8,001 nucleotides of DNA. Origin: Patescibacteria group bacterium (lineage in GTDB: Bacteria > Patescibacteriota > Minisyncoccia > Portnoybacterales > UBA2143). This document shows positions 1 to 4,899 of this stretch, piece after piece; the stretch's first letter is position 1, and each line of letters opens with the position of its first letter. The notes beneath the pieces are model-generated. The model was not told where the DNA came from. It did no database searches and was given only the letters and a program-made list of their open reading frames with translations. The translations under genes were made by a program, and so were the position numbers. The stretch is taken from assembly GCA_018819085.1 (NCBI GenBank), contig JAHJQT010000019.1:1-8001 (forward strand), given 5' to 3'.

Positions 1-1
1 A

Positions 2-484
2 ATAGCTTATGTAATTATTGCAGCTGAAAGCGATAAGAAATTCTTGAAAGTTATTAACAGTGGCTTTGATCGTTTAAGAAAAATTTTTGAATTACTTGGT
101 GCAAAAAATATTTTCTTGGTAAAACAAAAAAATATTTCTGATTTATATAATGCACAGATAGTTATTTTTTCTGGCGGTGATACTTCGTTTTTAATTAAAT
201 CCTTGAAGAAAGAAAATTTTGCGGAAAAAATACAAAAACAGGATAATAATATAGAAACTATCGTGGGAATTAGTGCGGGAGCTATTGTTTTGTTCGAAAA
301 AGGCATCGGCACTAAAAACAATGAAGAATATATTTTTGATGGTTTAGGTTTACTACCAGGTATAATTATAGTTCATTCTAATGATAAATTGCAAAAAAAA
401 TATCCCAGAGCTATACATTTAAAAGATTATGAATTGTATAAGAAAAGAATTAAAAAAACCGCCCTATCCAAGCGATATTCCTGA
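2..484 (+). CDS. S51 family peptidase-like protein (peptidase E / class I glutamine amidotransferase-like fold), 3' part, start lies left of the window
   Basis: The open frame runs in from the left edge and begins AYVIIAAESDKK, so a start at the TTG at position 44 would cut into a conserved beta-strand; I treat the gene as 5'-partial. It shows the family layout: FSGGDTSFL (a GG-D/N-T strand-turn), then the nucleophile elbow GISAGA with the Ser codon at 272-274, then GLGLLPGIIIVH with a His codon at 374-376. In peptidase E the Ser and His form the catalytic centre, so the enzyme probably cleaves short peptides (Asp-X type) or a related cytosolic substrate; specificity cannot be read. Members are usually about 200 residues or more. 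Here only about 36 residues follow the His, and the last ten or so (KKTALSKRYS) are encoded inside a dispersed repeat (452-512). The C-terminus therefore looks replaced or truncated, perhaps removing the acidic residue proposed as the third catalytic group in peptidase E. Confidence 0.72.
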   Translation: MAYVIIAAESDKKFLKVINSGFDRLRKIFELLGAKNIFLVKQKNISDLYNAQIVIFSGGDTSFLIKSLKKENFAEKIQKQDNNIETIVGISAGAIVLFEKGIGTKNNEEYIFDGLGLLPGIIIVHSNDKLQKKYPRAIHLKDYELYKKRIKKTALSKRYS

Positions 485-512
485 TTAATACTTGTAAAAT
501 AGTTATTGACAG
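452..512 (+). repeat. Dispersed repeat, copy 1 (right half only)
   Basis: It shares ACCGCCCTAT..AAGC with two other places in the window, followed by a conserved tail TTGTAAAATAGTTAYTGACA. The left half of the full repeat, with the DnaA-box-like word, is absent; coding sequence of the S51 gene stands there instead. The hairpin arms are 454-462 and 472-480. Read on the - strand they pair with two G.U wobbles and one U.U mismatch, followed by a U-rich stretch, so it could act as a weak terminator for - strand transcripts. The repeat supplies the stop codon (482-484) and last residues of the S51 ORF. Confidence 0.7.
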
Positions 513-550
513 AAAATTATTAATCTAATAATTTTCTATTTTATTTAGAT

Positions 551-651
551 ATTTTCCGACAAAACTTATCCACAGGCATAAAAATTAAAAAATACCGCCC
601 TATTTAAGCGATATTTTTAACTGATTGATTGTAAAATGATAGTTGACAATT
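551..651 (+). repeat. Dispersed repeat, copy 2 (full length, about 101 bp)
   Basis: The first 34 bp (551-584) are identical to 3728-3761 and include TTATCCACA at 566-574, a perfect match to the consensus DnaA box. Then come a short A-rich spacer with a 1-bp length difference, a hairpin (590-598 with 608-616), and the tail TTGTAAAAT...TTGACAATT. The ATTGT and ACAAT words in the tail are inverted repeats, also kept in copy 3. The copy ends 7 bp before the stop codon of the - strand deacetylase gene. With copy 1 it fills nearly the whole 485-658 intergenic gap; no gene was seen there. Family unknown to me; it could be a REP/MITE-like non-autonomous element. Confidence 0.8.
590..616 (-). terminator. 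Probable intrinsic terminator of the deacetylase gene, supplied by repeat copy 2
   Basis: On the - strand the arms AAATATCGC and GCGGTATTT form a nine-pair stem with one U.G wobble around a 9-nt loop, followed by a run reading TTTTTAATTTTTA. On the + strand the same arms have an A.C mismatch, so the structure favours - strand RNA. It lies just downstream of the deacetylase stop codon, where a terminator is expected. The stem is fairly AU-rich, so efficiency is uncertain. Confidence 0.45.
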
Positions 652-658
652 ATTAAAA

Positions 659-1612
659 TTATTTCCAATATCCTATTAAATTCTTATGTAACATCTTTAT
701 TCTTTTATCATATTCTTGCCTTATTGAACTATCTGAAAAAGTCGACTCTTCCTTAAATTTAATCTCTTTTTGATTAATTCCAGATATAAAATTATAAACG
801 CATTTAGGCAAGTATTTTAAATTATAACCACCCTCTAAAACAGCAAAGATATTTTTAAAGTTATTTGAAAGTATCTTGCCGATTTCATAAAAAGAATTTA
901 TGCTATAATTCAAGTCCAACAAAGGATCAGCGTAATGTCCATCAAATCCAGCTGAAACAGCTGCTATATCTGGCTTGAATTGTTTTATAATCGGCAAAAA
1001 ATCTTTAAAAGATTGAACAAACAGATCATCTCCGCTTTTTACTGGTAAAGGAATATTTATATTATATCCTCTGCCTTGTTTTTGACCTATTTCATTTACC
1101 CATCCTTTATTAGGAAAAGCCGGATATTGATGAATTGATAAATACAAAACATCATTAGATTCATAAAATATTTTAGATGTACCATTGCCAAAATGCCCAT
1201 CAAAATCAAAAATAAAAACCTTTTTCCCTTGATTAACTAATTTTTGAACAGCTACGGCAATATTATTAAAAAGACAAAACCCTTGAGGTTCTTTAAATCC
1301 AGCATGATGGCCAGGTGGCCTGACTAAAGCAAAATCATTCTGTTTAGAAGCCATAATAGAAGCACCAACCGCGTAGCAAGCGACTCGGTAACTATTTTTA
1401 GAAATAATCGTATCCTTATTCGGCGATTCTTCTTTTTGAGACAATTCTTTAATATATTCTATATATTTTTCAGGATGGACTAACTTTAAATATTGATCCC
1501 CATTCTTAATTTTTGTTTCTGGCAAATCGCCAAAAACTTCTAATCTCTTTTTATTCTCCAAGTGTTCGCTTGTTTCGTGCTTAAGAAATATTTTATTATA
1601 AATTAAATTCAT
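659..1612 (-). CDS. Histone deacetylase superfamily protein (AcuC / acetylpolyamine amidohydrolase-like)
   Basis: A 317-residue zinc-dependent amidohydrolase expected to remove acetyl groups from lysine side chains or acetylpolyamines in the cytosol. All the expected active-site blocks are visible: RPPGHHAG (His102-His103, the charge-relay pair), DFDGHFGNGT (zinc ligands Asp138 and His140), SAGFDGHYADPL (third zinc ligand Asp224) and LEGGYN (catalytic Tyr263). The length is near the usual size for the catalytic domain, so it looks intact and active. The chosen ATG follows GGGAGG at 1625-1630 with a rather long 12-nt spacing, and no in-frame start lies closer. The gene is convergent with the S51 gene and ends beside repeat copy 2. 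It lies downstream of, and on the same strand as, the acetyltransferase/radical SAM operon but is separated from it by a terminator. Base composition is AT-rich like most of the window and unlike that operon. The substrate is unknown. Confidence 0.92.
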   Translation of the reverse strand: MNLIYNKIFLKHETSEHLENKKRLEVFGDLPETKIKNGDQYLKLVHPEKYIEYIKELSQKEESPNKDTIISKNSYRVACYAVGASIMASKQNDFALVRPPGHHAGFKEPQGFCLFNNIAVAVQKLVNQGKKVFIFDFDGHFGNGTSKIFYESNDVLYLSIHQYPAFPNKGWVNEIGQKQGRGYNINIPLPVKSGDDLFVQSFKDFLPIIKQFKPDIAAVSAGFDGHYADPLLDLNYSINSFYEIGKILSNNFKNIFAVLEGGYNLKYLPKCVYNFISGINQKEIKFKEESTFSDSSIRQEYDKRIKMLHKNLIGYWK

Positions 1613-1624
1613 AGATATTATTAA

Positions 1625-1645
1625 CCTCCCAATAAAAACATTATA
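1625..1645 (-). promoter_or_regulatory. Probable promoter -10 and SD site of the deacetylase gene
   Basis: On the - strand a perfect TATAAT (1640-1645) lies upstream of GGGAGG (1625-1630) and of the ATG at 1612, implying a leader of about 20 nt. The -35 region at 17-bp spacing is only TTTAAA, a weak match, so the -10 carries the call. The site lies after the terminator of the upstream operon, which supports independent transcription of the deacetylase. Confidence 0.45.
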
Positions 1646-1677
1646 ACTTAAAAATAAAATTTTTTAAAGTAAAATAA

Positions 1678-1707
1678 AAGAGCCGTTATTTGAAATCAAC
1701 GACTCTT
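1678..1707 (-). terminator. Intrinsic terminator of the GNAT-radical SAM-peptide operon
   Basis: On the - strand AAGAGTCGTT (1707-1698) pairs with AACGGCTCTT (1687-1678) through ten pairs with one U.G wobble. The interior can extend the stem slightly, and the 3' side continues into TTATTTTACTTT. The hairpin starts 36 nt after the stop codon of the 70-residue peptide gene, closing the operon. The opposite strand would carry an A.C mismatch, so the orientation is clear. Confidence 0.8.
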
Positions 1708-1742
1708 AGTTTAAAAATTTTTTGTAAAAAGAACTGGTTTTG

Positions 1743-1955
1743 TTAATCAGGGAAAATAAGCCATTCATCTTCCGGCTTGATCAAAGCACCTTCGTCAGAA
1801 TTCTTACCAGTTCTTTCATCTAGAAGCATCTGAATAACAGGGTTAGTCACCTTATTGGAATGAACGCCCTCCAGGCTCAATCTCTCAAATCTATCAACCT
1901 GGGATTCTTCTGGTCCCTTTACCCACTCATGAGTCTTTTTGACTGCTGATTCCAT
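1743..1955 (-). CDS. Small acidic cysteine-free peptide, candidate RiPP precursor or substrate of the adjacent radical SAM enzyme
   Basis: A 70-residue ORF, last in the operon, with a very good start: AGGAGGTT (plus positions 1959-1966) 4-5 nt before the ATG, 23 nt after the radical SAM stop codon. I do not recognise the family. Composition: 15 Asp/Glu against 9 Lys/Arg, no Cys, two Trp (11 and 65), two His, no signal peptide, membrane segment or GG leader-cleavage motif. Residues 16-30 (EESQVDRFERLSLEG) and about 38-50 could be helical. The tail after residue 50 is rich in Gly, Asp and Glu and ends EDEWLIFPD. Precursors next to SPASM-type radical SAM enzymes typically look like this: short, hydrophilic N-terminal leader, modified residues near the C-terminus. 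Without Cys, sactipeptide or ranthipeptide thioether chemistry is excluded; aromatic or Lys crosslinks, epimerisation or a cofactor-like product remain possible. It could also be a partner subunit instead of a substrate. Confidence 0.7.
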   Translation of the reverse strand: MESAVKKTHEWVKGPEESQVDRFERLSLEGVHSNKVTNPVIQMLLDERTGKNSDEGALIKPEDEWLIFPD

Positions 1956-1978
1956 CTTAACCTCCTATACTGATTAAG

Positions 1979-3079
1979 TTAAAAGTTTACAGCACTTTTT
2001 AACTCCATTCTTAGTTTCTGATAAATATGAGAAAATAGCATTTTTCTTCCGCAACAATAATAATCACTGTTATTGATGTTGCCGGTATAGACATATGCGG
2101 TATGTGGACATCCGCCATGACAAATCTCGTACCAAAAACATTGTTGACATTCTTCAATTAAGTGTTTCCTTTCAAGGATCTGGACGACCGGCTTTGACTG
2201 AACAATCTGGGAAATTGAATGAAAATTTACATTGCCCATACAATAACCTTTTTCACCAGCCCAGCGACCGCAAGGATAAACCTCGCCTGTGGGACAAATA
2301 CTCAAATAGTCTCTGGAGCATTCTCCACTATAGCAACATATATTATTATATCCTGTAAACATACTTTTGACAATCTTCCAGAACTCGTAAATCTTTATAT
2401 CTGGATTCTCGAACCACTTATTAAAAAGCTCAATCAGCACTAATGCATATCTCCGAGGCGAAATAGTTAATTCTTCCCTGAATATACTTCCTTGACCACT
2501 ACTGACAAAAGGATTGAGATTTAAAGGAATATCATAACCTCTGTAGAAATCAACGACTTCTGCTAAATGTTCGACATTGTGCTGGGCGAGAACGCAAACA
2601 CCGGCAATTATGATATTTCGTTCTTTCAGCATAAGGATACCTTTAAGGATATCTTTATGAGTTCCGTTACTATTTTTATAGCGTCGAGCCTTGTCATTGA
2701 GATATTGAGGCCCATCTATACTAACCCCAACATAAAAATTGTTCTCAGCGAAAAAATCACACCATTTTTCATTCAGCAAAGTTCCGTTTGTCTGAATCTC
2801 GTTGACAATTTTTTGCCCATTAACCTTGTACTTTTCCTGAAAATCTAACGCTTGTTTAAAAAAATCAACTCCCATCAAAGTAGATTCTCCGCCATGCCAC
2901 AGAAATATCGTCTGGCGGTAATAAGAAAGAATAGCTCTAATAGAATTTTCTAAAGTTTCTTCAGACATTCTGACTTCTGGTGCTGAATAAGCGTTATAGC
3001 AATAACGACAATCCAGATTGCAGCTTTCAGTAGGACGCATAATAACCAAGACTGGACTCTCTCTTAATAAAGTTTGCAT
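1979..3079 (-). CDS. Radical SAM/SPASM domain protein, putative peptide maturase (anSME-like)
   Basis: About 366 residues. An N-terminal radical SAM barrel begins almost at once: CNLDCRYCY supplies Cys20, Cys24 and Cys27 for the SAM-binding [4Fe-4S] cluster, HGGES (62-66) is the GGE motif that contacts SAM, and QTNGTLL and SIDGP are further core strands as in anaerobic sulfatase maturases. The C-terminal SPASM domain is complete: Cys254, Gly265-x4-Cys270, then CQQCFWYEICHGGC (Cys311, 314, 320, 324; spacing CX2CX5CX3C) and a last Cys342/343, enough for two auxiliary [4Fe-4S] clusters. Such enzymes modify peptides or proteins by H-atom abstraction under anoxic conditions. No N-terminal RiPP recognition domain is visible. 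I chose ATG 3079 over GTG 3088 because AGAGAGGTG lies at proper distance only for the ATG. It follows the acetyltransferase by 19 nt and precedes the small peptide gene by 23 nt, so that peptide is the obvious candidate substrate. G+C is visibly higher than in flanking genes. Confidence 0.93.
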   Translation of the reverse strand: MQTLLRESPVLVIMRPTESCNLDCRYCYNAYSAPEVRMSEETLENSIRAILSYYRQTIFLWHGGESTLMGVDFFKQALDFQEKYKVNGQKIVNEIQTNGTLLNEKWCDFFAENNFYVGVSIDGPQYLNDKARRYKNSNGTHKDILKGILMLKERNIIIAGVCVLAQHNVEHLAEVVDFYRGYDIPLNLNPFVSSGQGSIFREELTISPRRYALVLIELFNKWFENPDIKIYEFWKIVKSMFTGYNNICCYSGECSRDYLSICPTGEVYPCGRWAGEKGYCMGNVNFHSISQIVQSKPVVQILERKHLIEECQQCFWYEICHGGCPHTAYVYTGNINNSDYYCCGRKMLFSHIYQKLRMELKSAVNF

Positions 3080-3098
3080 GATATTCACCTCTCTTTCA

Positions 3099-3632
3099 TT
3101 ATATTCTCTTAATTATAACTGTTTCTGCTTCCAATTCATCAAAAAGGTATTGATCCGGTATTATCGCGACTTCGATAAAACCAAGAGATTTATAGAAATC
3201 TTTAACTTGATTCTTTGAAACTGGGAAACTCACCTTTATTACTCTTAAGCGGTCTCCGAAGAGATTCATACTCTCCTCTATTGCAGCTTTTGCCAATTTA
3301 GAACCAAGCTTTCTTCCCCTCGCCTTTTCAGTCAAGGCAATCCCGAATTCGCCAACATGAGATTTCCTTTCTCTTTGAAGAGTTACATCTGACATGCCGA
3401 CTACTTCATTATCTAAAAATACTACCATCTGAACCATTTTTTTCTGATTTATAAGCCCAATAACTTCTTTCAACCACATTTTTTCTTCGTTAATCACTCT
3501 TTGCTTATTAAAAGAAACTTTAGCAGAAGGATCATTGATAATCTCATTGATGAACTTGAGAAATTTTTCAGCATTATCAATATCCACTTCAATTAAAGAC
3601 CTTATCAGAACTCTATCAAATTCATCTTTCAT
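3099..3632 (-). CDS. GNAT family N-acetyltransferase (RimJ/RimL-like)
   Basis: A 177-residue enzyme that should transfer acetyl from acetyl-CoA to an amine. The GNAT core is visible: beta4 GEFGIAL followed by the acetyl-CoA pyrophosphate loop ARGRKLGSKL (104-113, R-G-x-x-x-G) and its helix, then N141 and FYKSLGF (146-152), the usual beta6/alpha4 block. Length is typical of a single-domain GNAT. It is the first gene of the operon: AGGAGGTGG (3637-3645) sits 4 nt before the ATG and a near-consensus promoter lies about 50 nt upstream. Only 19 nt separate it from the radical SAM start. In this context it may acetylate the small peptide (N-terminus or Lys 6, 7, 13, 35, 51 or 60) or protect the host from a modified product; an unrelated protein-acetylating role cannot be excluded. 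Confidence 0.88.
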   Translation of the reverse strand: MKDEFDRVLIRSLIEVDIDNAEKFLKFINEIINDPSAKVSFNKQRVINEEKMWLKEVIGLINQKKMVQMVVFLDNEVVGMSDVTLQRERKSHVGEFGIALTEKARGRKLGSKLAKAAIEESMNLFGDRLRVIKVSFPVSKNQVKDFYKSLGFIEVAIIPDQYLFDELEAETVIIKRI

Positions 3633-3682
3633 ATTACCACCTCCTTTTTTTATATATTTAAATGTTAATGTTCTTACAATAA

Positions 3683-3711
3683 ATTCTAATGATAAATTAA
3701 ATAAATGTCAA
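3683..3711 (-). promoter_or_regulatory. sigma70-type promoter of the GNAT-radical SAM-peptide operon
   Basis: On the - strand a perfect -35 TTGACA (3711-3706) and a -10 TAGAAT (3688-3683, one mismatch to TATAAT) are separated by exactly 17 bp. This gives a start near 3675 and a leader of about 43 nt carrying the strong SD AGGAGGTGG. It is the best promoter match in the window. No operator-like inverted repeat is evident around it, so expression may be constitutive. Confidence 0.78.
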
Positions 3712-3727
3712 GTTTTTAAAATATTTT

Positions 3728-3827
3728 ATTTTCCGACAAAACTTATCCACAGGCATAAAAAACAAAAATACCGCCCTATTTAAGCAGTATTTCTGACTAA
3801 TTGATTGTAAAATAGTTACTGACAATT
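3728..3827 (+). repeat. Dispersed repeat, copy 3 (full length, about 100 bp)
   Basis: Same orientation and order as copy 2: 34 identical bp (3728-3761) with TTATCCACA at 3743-3751, the hairpin arms 3766-3774 and 3784-3792, and the TTGTAAAATAGTTACTGACAATT tail. On the - strand the arms AAATACTGC and GCGGTATTT pair over nine positions with one U.G wobble, at a different position from copy 2. The U-rich 3' side makes it terminator-like on the - strand, upstream of the GNAT promoter, where it could block incoming transcription. With copy 2 it brackets 652-3727. The rest of 3633-3895 holds the operon promoter on the left and an AT-rich pheS leader on the right; no gene is visible. Confidence 0.8.
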
Positions 3828-3849
3828 TAATTTAATATATACATATTAT
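3819..3849 (+). promoter_or_regulatory. Possible pheS promoter at the edge of repeat copy 3
   Basis: CTGACA (3819-3824), the end of the repeat, resembles a -35 box. TATTAT (3844-3849) is a fair -10 at 19-bp spacing, and CATATT (3842-3847) a poorer one at 17 bp. The leader of about 40 nt that follows has no SD sequence. In such AT-rich DNA these matches occur easily by chance, and the other two repeat copies carry TTGACA at the same place with no downstream + strand gene. Confidence 0.22.
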
Positions 3850-3895
3850 ATCCCCACCTTGCCTTAATTTAAAAAATAATTTAAAATTAATAAAT

Positions 3896-4894
3896 ATGGA
3901 CATAAATTCAATCAAACAAGAAGCTAAAAAAGAAATTGATCAAGTAAAGAGATTAAAAGAGCTTGAACAAATATTTAGAAAATATTTAGGCAAAAAAGGC
4001 GAAGTTAGTCTTGTTTTACATTCTCTAAAGGATCTTCCGGAAAAAGAAAGAAAAGAAAAAGGATTAATGGCTAATAAAATTAAAAAAGAACTTAACGAAT
4101 TAATAACTAAAAAGAAAAACGAAATATTATTAACCGATAATAAATCTGATAATCAAGAATGGATTGATGTAACAGCTCCTGGAATTCTACCTCCTCAAGG
4201 TTATGCTCATCCTATTAGTTTAATCCAGCAACAAATTGAAGAAAGTTTTCAATCAATGGGATTTTCAGTGATTGACGGTCCAGAAGTAGAAACTGAATAT
4301 TATAATTTTGATGCTTTAAATATTCCCAAAAATCATCCAGCCAGAGATCAGTGGGATACTTTTTGGCTTAAAAATCTTGATTTACTTTTAAGAACTCATA
4401 CCTCTCCAATGCAAGCTCGTTATATGGAAAAAAATAATCCTCCTTTACGAATTATTGTTCCTGGACGATGTTTTCGACATGAAGCGACAGATGCTTCTCA
4501 TGATGTCCAATTCTATCAAGTTGAAGGACTAATGATTGGAAAGAATGTTTCAATGGCTAATTTTAAAGGCGTTATTAAAGCATTTCTAAAAGATATTTTT
4601 GGTCCAAAACTAAAAATGCGTTTGCGTCCTGGTTATTTTCCATTTACTGAACCAAGTTTTGAAATTGATATTATGGTTCGACAAGCTCACCATAAAAAAT
4701 TAGGACAATGGCTTGAAATCATGGGTGCTGGAATGGTTCATCCTAATGTTTTAAAATCAGTTGGATATTTGCCTGGCGAATGGCAAGGGTTTGCTTTTGG
4801 AGTTGGTATAGATAGATTAGCTATGTTAAAATACGAAATAGATGATATTAGATTGCTTTATTCAGGAGATATGAGATTTTCAAAACAGTTTTAA
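3896..4894 (+). CDS. pheS: Phenylalanine--tRNA ligase alpha subunit
   Basis: A 332-residue catalytic subunit of the class II (alpha-beta)2 enzyme that charges tRNA-Phe. The N-terminal 85 or so residues are the Lys/Glu-rich tRNA-binding coiled coil. The catalytic core follows: RTHTSPMQARYM (from Arg166), motif 2 PGRCFRHEATDASHDVQFYQ (Arg194 region), TEPSFEIDI, WLEIMGAGMVHPNVL and motif 3 GFAFGVGIDRLAMLKY (about 299-313), ending at the expected FSKQF. Length is normal. The ATG has no SD sequence, as for other housekeeping genes here. Odd points: residues 260-266 (MVRQAHH) are encoded by a short palindromic repeat in the loop between TEPSFEIDI and WLEIMG, where other bacteria carry a variable, sometimes Cys-rich, insert. 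The usual neighbour pheT does not follow; a regulator gene starts 5 bp downstream. Confidence 0.97.
   Translation: MDINSIKQEAKKEIDQVKRLKELEQIFRKYLGKKGEVSLVLHSLKDLPEKERKEKGLMANKIKKELNELITKKKNEILLTDNKSDNQEWIDVTAPGILPPQGYAHPISLIQQQIEESFQSMGFSVIDGPEVETEYYNFDALNIPKNHPARDQWDTFWLKNLDLLLRTHTSPMQARYMEKNNPPLRIIVPGRCFRHEATDASHDVQFYQVEGLMIGKNVSMANFKGVIKAFLKDIFGPKLKMRLRPGYFPFTEPSFEIDIMVRQAHHKKLGQWLEIMGAGMVHPNVLKSVGYLPGEWQGFAFGVGIDRLAMLKYEIDDIRLLYSGDMRFSKQF
4673..4693 (+). repeat. Short palindrome-ended repeat embedded in frame in pheS
   Basis: The 21 bp begin ATGGT (4673-4677), end ACCAT (4689-4693) and enclose TCGACAAGCTC. The core GGTTCGACAAGCTCACC is, to my knowledge, a very common dispersed short repeat in environmental bacterial genomes, whose translation RQAHH recurs in unrelated proteins. 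It begins exactly on a codon boundary, adding MVRQAHH without disturbing the frame. The surrounding PheS motifs are intact. It occurs once in this window. Confidence 0.6.
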
Positions 4895-4899
4895 TTAAT

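Noticed and set aside
44..46. TTG at 44 as the start of the S51 gene
   Set aside because: The upstream codons in the same frame encode conserved family sequence (AYVIIAAESD), so the gene begins outside the window.
506..534. TTGACA in repeat copies 1 and 2 as + strand promoters
   Set aside because: No good -10 box at 16-18 bp and no + strand gene downstream; the word belongs to the conserved repeat tail.
551..651. Replication origin, because of the TTATCCACA box
   Set aside because: There is one box per repeat copy, no cluster of boxes, and no dnaA, dnaN or other origin-linked gene nearby.
2095..2848. Several + strand open frames opposite the radical SAM gene
   Set aside because: They lack SD sites and recognisable motifs, and lie antisense to a gene with a complete set of catalytic motifs, so they are frame shadows.
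3079..3088. GTG at 3088 as the radical SAM start
   Set aside because: The SD sequence AGAGAGGTG overlaps that codon; only the ATG at 3079 has a workable spacing.
452..3827. Three related repeats as a CRISPR array or tandem array
   Set aside because: The copies are about 100 bp or partial, unevenly spaced, and separated by whole genes; no short regular repeat-spacer pattern and no cas gene.
3845..3873. - strand TATAAT (3850-3845) as a second promoter for the peptide operon
   Set aside because: The -35 match is weak (TTTAAA), the surroundings are AT-rich, and a much better promoter lies closer to the operon.
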